Below, in pieces: positions 6,668-10,455 of a stretch of DNA of 10,455 bases; within the stretch, counting starts at the first letter, position 1; each line of letters opens with the position of its first letter. The DNA comes from an uncultured Eubacteriales bacterium (lineage in GTDB: Bacteria > Bacillota > Clostridia > Lachnospirales > Lachnospiraceae). A model generated the notes under the pieces. The model was given only the letters and a program-made list of their open reading frames with translations, did no database searches and was not told the origin of the DNA. The position numbers and the translations under genes are program-made. The stretch is taken from NCBI GenBank assembly GCA_900321505.1, contig ONWK01000128.1:1-10455 (forward strand), given 5' to 3'.

Positions 6668-7861
6668 TTGAAAGCAGAAGTAATCGATAATACCCTGATC
6701 CTGTATCTGGAAGGACGTATCGACACCGCAAACTCGCCTCAGGTGGAAAAGGAGGTTATGGAGGTCGTTGCGGAAAATCCCGGTAAGGAGCTGGTGGTGG
6801 ACGCCGGGGAGCTGAACTTCATCTCCAGCTCAGGCCTTCGCATACTGATGAAGCTCATAAAGGAGACAGGGAAGAAGTTTACCGTCCGGAACGTATCTAC
6901 TGAGGTATATGAGATCTTTGAGGTTACCGGATTTACTGAAATGCTGGATATACGCAAGGCCGTCAGACAGCTGTCGGTTGAGGGCTGCGAGATCATAGGC
7001 CGGGGCAGCTTCGGAATTGTATACCGCATCGATCCGGAGACCATAGTGAAGGTCTACCGGGAGGGCGTGAGCCTGGAGCAGCTTCAGGAGGAAAAAAGAT
7101 ACGCTACGGCGGCATTTGTTCATGGCATACCCACGGCGATCGCCTACGACACGGTGCAGGTCGGCAGCTGCTATGGAAATGTTTACGAACTGCTCAATGC
7201 AGTTACTGTGGGCAAAGCCGTTACCGCAGATCCTTCCAGGGCGGAGGAACTGGGCAGGAAGATGGGGCGTCTCTTCCTTCAGGTCCATGAAACTGAGATG
7301 GAGCCGGGCGTCCTGCCGAAAATATCGGATAAGTTCAGAGCAAGGATCGACTATCTGGAGCAGAATCACCTGAGCCATGAGGATGCAGAGCTGATGCGCC
7401 GGGTAGTGGATGCCATTCCCGAGACGAATACGCTGGTTCACGGTGATTTCCACGAAGGAAATGTTATGGTTCAGGACGGTGAGCTGCTGCTGATCGATCT
7501 GGACAGTGTGTGTGTCGGTAATCCCATTTATGATTTCATGTCCAACTACGGTCTTCGCAAGATCTGCGCAAATGGGAATCATAAGATCGCCCGCCTTTCA
7601 TTGAATCTTGAACCGGAGCTTATTCCGGTTCTGGATAAATATGAGAGGCAGGAATTCCTTGGATCTGAAGATCCTGCCGTGCTGGAAGAATATGTCAATA
7701 CCATGGAGCTCTTTTTCCCGTTCAGGCATCTTCTTCTTATAGCTTTGGAGCAGTCCAACAGAAATCTTACTCCGGAGGCGGTAGAAAAGATAAAGGCAGC
7801 AGATCTGCCGGTTCTTCGTAAGAATTATCAGCTGATGATAGACCGGGCAGGGCAGTGGTAA
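6668..7861 (+). CDS. STAS domain fused to APH-fold kinase-like domain (397 aa, TTG start)
   Basis: I choose TTG 6668 because GGAGGG (6654-6659) precedes it by eight bases and the protein then begins exactly like a STAS domain (KAEVIDNTLILYLEGRIDT). An in-frame ATG at 6584 lies inside the GNAT gene and has no binding site. Residues 1-103 are an anti-anti-sigma (STAS) domain: FISSSGLRIL at 51-60 matches the D-S-S/T-G site of SpoIIAA/RsbV, with Ser54 aligned to the phosphorylated serine. Residues 108-397 resemble the aminoglycoside-phosphotransferase-fold family I know as TIGR02172. They carry a glycine loop, GRGSFG (111-116), a candidate ATP lysine K128 (IVKVYR), the catalytic HGDFHEGN (258-265, H-x-D-x4-N) and the metal site LLIDLDS (D277, D279). 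All key kinase residues are present, so it is probably active. A cytoplasmic regulator that phosphorylates its own STAS domain or a small substrate is inferred. It ends the probable operon. Confidence 0.88.
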   Translation: MKAEVIDNTLILYLEGRIDTANSPQVEKEVMEVVAENPGKELVVDAGELNFISSSGLRILMKLIKETGKKFTVRNVSTEVYEIFEVTGFTEMLDIRKAVRQLSVEGCEIIGRGSFGIVYRIDPETIVKVYREGVSLEQLQEEKRYATAAFVHGIPTAIAYDTVQVGSCYGNVYELLNAVTVGKAVTADPSRAEELGRKMGRLFLQVHETEMEPGVLPKISDKFRARIDYLEQNHLSHEDAELMRRVVDAIPETNTLVHGDFHEGNVMVQDGELLLIDLDSVCVGNPIYDFMSNYGLRKICANGNHKIARLSLNLEPELIPVLDKYERQEFLGSEDPAVLEEYVNTMELFFPFRHLLLIALEQSNRNLTPEAVEKIKAADLPVLRKNYQLMIDRAGQW

Positions 7862-7870
7862 AGGGTTCCC

Positions 7871-7899
7871 TTGATAAGGCCATTTCCTTTGTGTATAAT
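7871..7899 (+). promoter_or_regulatory. Strong sigma-A-type promoter for the FIST / histidine kinase genes
   Basis: TTGATA at 7871-7876 (5 of 6 to the -35 consensus) and TATAAT at 7894-7899 (perfect -10) are separated by exactly 17 bases. Transcription should start near 7906, leaving a leader of about 100 bases before the ATG at 8005. The promoter begins ten bases after the STAS-kinase stop. No terminator intervenes, so read-through from the upstream operon is also possible. Confidence 0.8.
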
Positions 7900-7930
7900 A
7901 AGGCATGGCGAGTGGAGCCGTCTGTCATTT

Positions 7931-7942
7931 TCTCTTAAGAGA
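7931..7942. promoter_or_regulatory. 12-base perfect palindrome in the FIST leader
   Basis: TCTCTTAAGAGA at 7931-7942 is a perfect dyad with no spacer, about 25 bases downstream of the predicted transcription start. A dyad at this position could be a roadblock operator for a dimeric regulator. As RNA it cannot form a hairpin of useful size. Function is not shown. Confidence 0.3.
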
Positions 7943-8004
7943 TATGGGGATGAAGACCCTGAATTGATTTGGACGGATTAAATAAAAAAAACGGAGTGAT
8001 CAAT

Positions 8005-9189
8005 ATGATGAAGTCGATCGTTTTATTCACGGAAGAAATTGATGATATCGAGCTTGCAGCGGAGGAGTTATTCTCACAGGCTGCGGAATTTGAATTTCAG
8101 GAGAACAGTCTCGGAATAATCTTTCTGGATGCTGAAACGGAATATGAGGAATTATACGGGCTGCTCAGAGAGAAATGGGATTTCCCCATAGTGGGCGCAA
8201 CCGCCATCGGAACACTTACCGGACGGGAGGGATACAGCAGGAGCGGTATCTCCGTTATGCTGCTGACAGCAGATGACTGCAGGTTTGCGGTAGGAATGAC
8301 AGAGGGGCTTTCCGTGGAGGATTACCGTGAGCCCATCAGGAAGACCTATGAAATGCTTGAGCAGGAAACCGGCGGTGAGGAGGTAAAGCTTGTATTCACT
8401 CTGGGAGGAAAAGCAGCGGGTATGTCGGGAGACGATATTATAAATGCTCTTGATGAACTCGGAAAGAAGGTAAAGGTATACGGGGCCCTGGCTTCGGATA
8501 TGTTCACTTTCTCGGACTACCGTGCCATTTATAACGACAGGATAGAGTTCGGAGAGCAGGTTTTTGTGCTTATAACCGGCAATGTAAATCCCAGATTCCT
8601 CAGCATCAAATCCCTTTCCGGAAAGGCAAATTTCTCCTACGAGGTGACTCAGTCGAAGGGAAATATAGTATATCGGCTTGGTAACGGAACCTTCCTGGAG
8701 GCATTGGAAAAATCAGGATTCAGTGCGGATAAGGATCGTGTGGTTGCCGAATATATCCAGACACCTTTTATTACCTCATATGAAACCTCCGGGGGAATAC
8801 ATGTGGAGGCATCACGGAATCTGACTTTGCTGAACCGCCGGGATGGAAGCGGAATGTTTCTTGGGGGTATATCGGAGGGTTCCTCCCTTGAGATCGGTCT
8901 TCTCAACCGGGATGATGTGAGAAGCACCGTGAAAAAAGCCTTTGATGAGATAATCGAATGGCTTAAGACAGAGGGAAAGGACTGCAAAACCATACTGTGC
9001 TGTTCCTGTGCGGCCCGTTTTCTTGCCCTTGGCAACAATGGTATGATGGAGGCGGAGAGCTACCGGGGCAGGCTGCCTGAAGGGGTTTCCCTGATGGGTA
9101 TGTATTCCTACGGTGAATACTGTCCGGTTGGCGATGAGGAATGGAGCAATGTATTTCATAATTCCACATTTACGATCTTATGTATGTAA
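8005..9189 (+). CDS. FIST-domain sensory protein (FIST N plus FIST C, 394 aa)
   Basis: The start ATG 8005 has GGAG (7993-7996) eight bases upstream; a TTG at 7969 would add twelve residues without a binding site. FIST proteins are stand-alone or fused sensory modules thought to bind small ligands such as amino acids and to feed histidine kinases or cyclic-di-GMP enzymes. The N-terminal FIST half (about 30-215) shows PIVGATAIGTLTGREGY (61-77) and VYGALASDMFTF (158-169). The FIST_C half (about 215-390) shows SGMFLGGISEGSSLEIG (282-298), LCCSCAARFLALG (331-343) and the closing GMYSYGEYCPVG (375-386). The length is typical of FIST-only proteins, and there is no membrane helix, so it is cytoplasmic. 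Cys332, Cys333, Cys335 and Cys383 in the FIST_C core are notable. It has its own promoter, and the histidine kinase gene starts 30 bases after its stop, strongly suggesting a sensor/kinase pair. Confidence 0.92.
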   Translation: MMKSIVLFTEEIDDIELAAEELFSQAAEFEFQENSLGIIFLDAETEYEELYGLLREKWDFPIVGATAIGTLTGREGYSRSGISVMLLTADDCRFAVGMTEGLSVEDYREPIRKTYEMLEQETGGEEVKLVFTLGGKAAGMSGDDIINALDELGKKVKVYGALASDMFTFSDYRAIYNDRIEFGEQVFVLITGNVNPRFLSIKSLSGKANFSYEVTQSKGNIVYRLGNGTFLEALEKSGFSADKDRVVAEYIQTPFITSYETSGGIHVEASRNLTLLNRRDGSGMFLGGISEGSSLEIGLLNRDDVRSTVKKAFDEIIEWLKTEGKDCKTILCCSCAARFLALGNNGMMEAESYRGRLPEGVSLMGMYSYGEYCPVGDEEWSNVFHNSTFTILCM

Positions 9190-9219
9190 CAAATGAATGG
9201 GAAACCGGTGGAGAGGAAG

Positions 9220-10455
9220 ATGGAAGAGCAGAAGGATTTGCTTAAGGAATATAAACTCAGGATAAAGAAGCTTGAGCGGGAAAACCGACGCCTGCAGACT
9301 GAGAGTGAGATACTGAAAAACATGAATGAACAGGTCAGCAGGACTCAGCGGTTTTTTCATGAGGAAAATCAGAGACAGATATGTTACAACAACCAGCTGC
9401 TTAAAACTTCACCGTATATACTGGTGATGGTCAACGAAAAGCTGGAAACCGTCATGGCATCGGATGTATTCTTTCAGGTCACCGAAGTGAGCAGGGATGC
9501 CGTAAAGGAAGGAATGAAGCTGTCCGAAGCGTTCTCGGGATTTCTGATGGAGGATGAGTTGAAAAGCTTCCTGGAACGCTGTGAAAATGTGCTGAACAGT
9601 CAGGGGACGGATTCCTATCTGCTTACCACCGGCAGGGACGAGAAAGAACGTTTTTATCAGGTGGACATCTGCTATTATCTGGCTGAGAACGAGGATGCGA
9701 AGGGGCTAAGTATCATTTTCTCCGATATGACGGAGATAGTGGAAGCAAAGGAAAAAGCTGAAAATGCTGATAAGGCAAAGAGCAATTTCCTGGCAAATAT
9801 GTCCCATGAGATCCGTACCCCCATGAATGCCATAAGCGGTATGGCTGAATTCATCCTGCGGGACAGTACGGATGAGGAGGCCAAAAAGAATGCGGCCATG
9901 ATCAAGTCCGCAACAAAATCCCTGATCGCAATCATCAATGACATTCTGGATTTCTCCAAGATCGAATCGGGAAAGATGGAGATAATAAATGAGACCTATA
10001 GTCTTTCCTCTCTGATCAATGATGTGTCGACCATGATACGCATCCGTCTTGAGGATAAAAGGGTATCGCTGAAGACCGAGGTGGATCCGGAACTGCCGGA
10101 TAAGCTGTACGGCGATGAGGGCAGGATCAAGCAGATCCTGATCAATCTCCTGAATAATGCGGTAAAATTCACCAGTCAGGGAGAGATAACCTTTACCATG
10201 GGATTCTCCAAAATGTCAGAAGACCGGATACGGCTCCTGGTAAGCGTGGCGGATACGGGGATAGGGATCAAAGAAGAGGAACTGGGAAAGATCTTTGACA
10301 GCTTTACACAGGCGGATACCAAGAAAAACCGTTCTATCGAGGGAACCGGACTGGGACTTGCGATCTCACGGAAGCTGGTATCCATGATGGGCGGCGAGCT
10401 CCGGGTCAGCAGTGAGTACGGAAAGGGATCGGTTTTCTCCTTTGATATCGTGAAC
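9220..10455 (+). CDS. Cytoplasmic PAS-containing histidine kinase, 3' end beyond the window
   Basis: The frame is open to the last base (412 codons). I choose ATG 9220, preceded by GGAGAGG (9210-9216); an in-frame ATG at 9193 would add nine residues but lacks a binding site. Residues 1-60 form a charged coiled coil. Residues 62-178 are a PAS-like sensor (TSPYILVMVNEKLETV to GLSIIFSDMTEIVEAKEKAE). The HisKA domain has the phospho-acceptor His196 in NMSHEIRTPMNAISG. The ATPase domain shows the N box (GRIKQILINLLNNAVKFT, 301-318), the G1 box DTGIGI (345-350), the F box IFDSFTQAD (358-366) and the G2 box GTGLGLAIS (375-383). No membrane helix is present, so signals must come from inside the cell, plausibly through the FIST protein encoded 30 bases upstream. 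Kinases of this class often continue into receiver and Hpt domains; that part would lie outside the window. All visible catalytic motifs are intact. Confidence 0.93.
   Translation, partial: MEEQKDLLKEYKLRIKKLERENRRLQTESEILKNMNEQVSRTQRFFHEENQRQICYNNQLLKTSPYILVMVNEKLETVMASDVFFQVTEVSRDAVKEGMKLSEAFSGFLMEDELKSFLERCENVLNSQGTDSYLLTTGRDEKERFYQVDICYYLAENEDAKGLSIIFSDMTEIVEAKEKAENADKAKSNFLANMSHEIRTPMNAISGMAEFILRDSTDEEAKKNAAMIKSATKSLIAIINDILDFSKIESGKMEIINETYSLSSLINDVSTMIRIRLEDKRVSLKTEVDPELPDKLYGDEGRIKQILINLLNNAVKFTSQGEITFTMGFSKMSEDRIRLLVSVADTGIGIKEEELGKIFDSFTQADTKKNRSIEGTGLGLAISRKLVSMMGGELRVSSEYGKGSVFSFDIVN

Noticed and set aside
6830..7582. Minus-strand open frame of 250 codons
   Set aside because: It lies entirely antisense to the STAS-kinase gene, whose domains and catalytic motifs are intact; no binding site or recognisable protein.
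7861..7872. AAGGGTTCCCTT as a terminator after the STAS-kinase
   Set aside because: Loop too tight for a stable hairpin and no T run follows; it overlaps the -35 box of the next promoter.
7969..8004. TTG start twelve codons upstream for the FIST protein
   Set aside because: No binding site; ATG 8005 has GGAG eight bases upstream and gives a normal FIST N-terminus.
7906..8004. Cyclic-di-GMP or other known riboswitch in the FIST leader
   Set aside because: I could not find the conserved core segments of the classes I know; only a short dyad is present.

Overview
The window looks like a chromosomal segment of a Gram-positive clostridial bacterium, most likely Lachnospiraceae. The reasons are GGAGG-type ribosome binding sites, sigma-A-like promoters, a DUF4317-type protein (a family I know mainly from Clostridia), and the mix of zinc-ribbon membrane proteins, STAS-kinase fusions and FIST/hybrid-kinase signalling proteins. 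I see no rRNA or tRNA gene, CRISPR array, insertion sequence or phage gene.

Left part (1-2975, plus strand): the 3' end of a small single-pass membrane protein overlaps, by an ATGA stop/start, a 902-residue protein. That protein has a four-cysteine zinc ribbon, one membrane helix and a large, probably extracytoplasmic portion. Both proteins share the pattern membrane helix followed by P-G-F-L, and they look like a co-expressed envelope pair.

Middle (2978-3926): a minus-strand DUF4317-like gene converges on the big membrane gene with only two bases between the stop codons. It appears to contain only the N-terminal half of the family. Its upstream region shares an intergenic stretch with a plus-strand promoter. 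This stretch holds two back-to-back hairpins, a T8 run, and an inverted repeat around an extended -10 box.

Right part (3927-10455, plus strand): a probable operon encodes (i) an unrecognised 616-residue charged helical protein, (ii) a two-part GNAT acetyltransferase-like protein and (iii) a STAS domain fused to an aminoglycoside-phosphotransferase-fold kinase, which uses a TTG start. A very good sigma-A promoter (TTGATA, 17 bases, TATAAT) lies directly after the STAS-kinase stop. It drives a FIST-domain sensory protein and a cytoplasmic coiled-coil/PAS/histidine kinase that runs off the window end.

Taken together, the right part is a signalling locus. FIST is a probable small-ligand sensor, the PAS-histidine kinase its likely output partner, and the STAS-kinase a candidate self-contained serine phosphorylation switch. 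The 616-residue protein and the GNAT protein are candidate targets or effectors. That functional linkage is inferred from gene order only.
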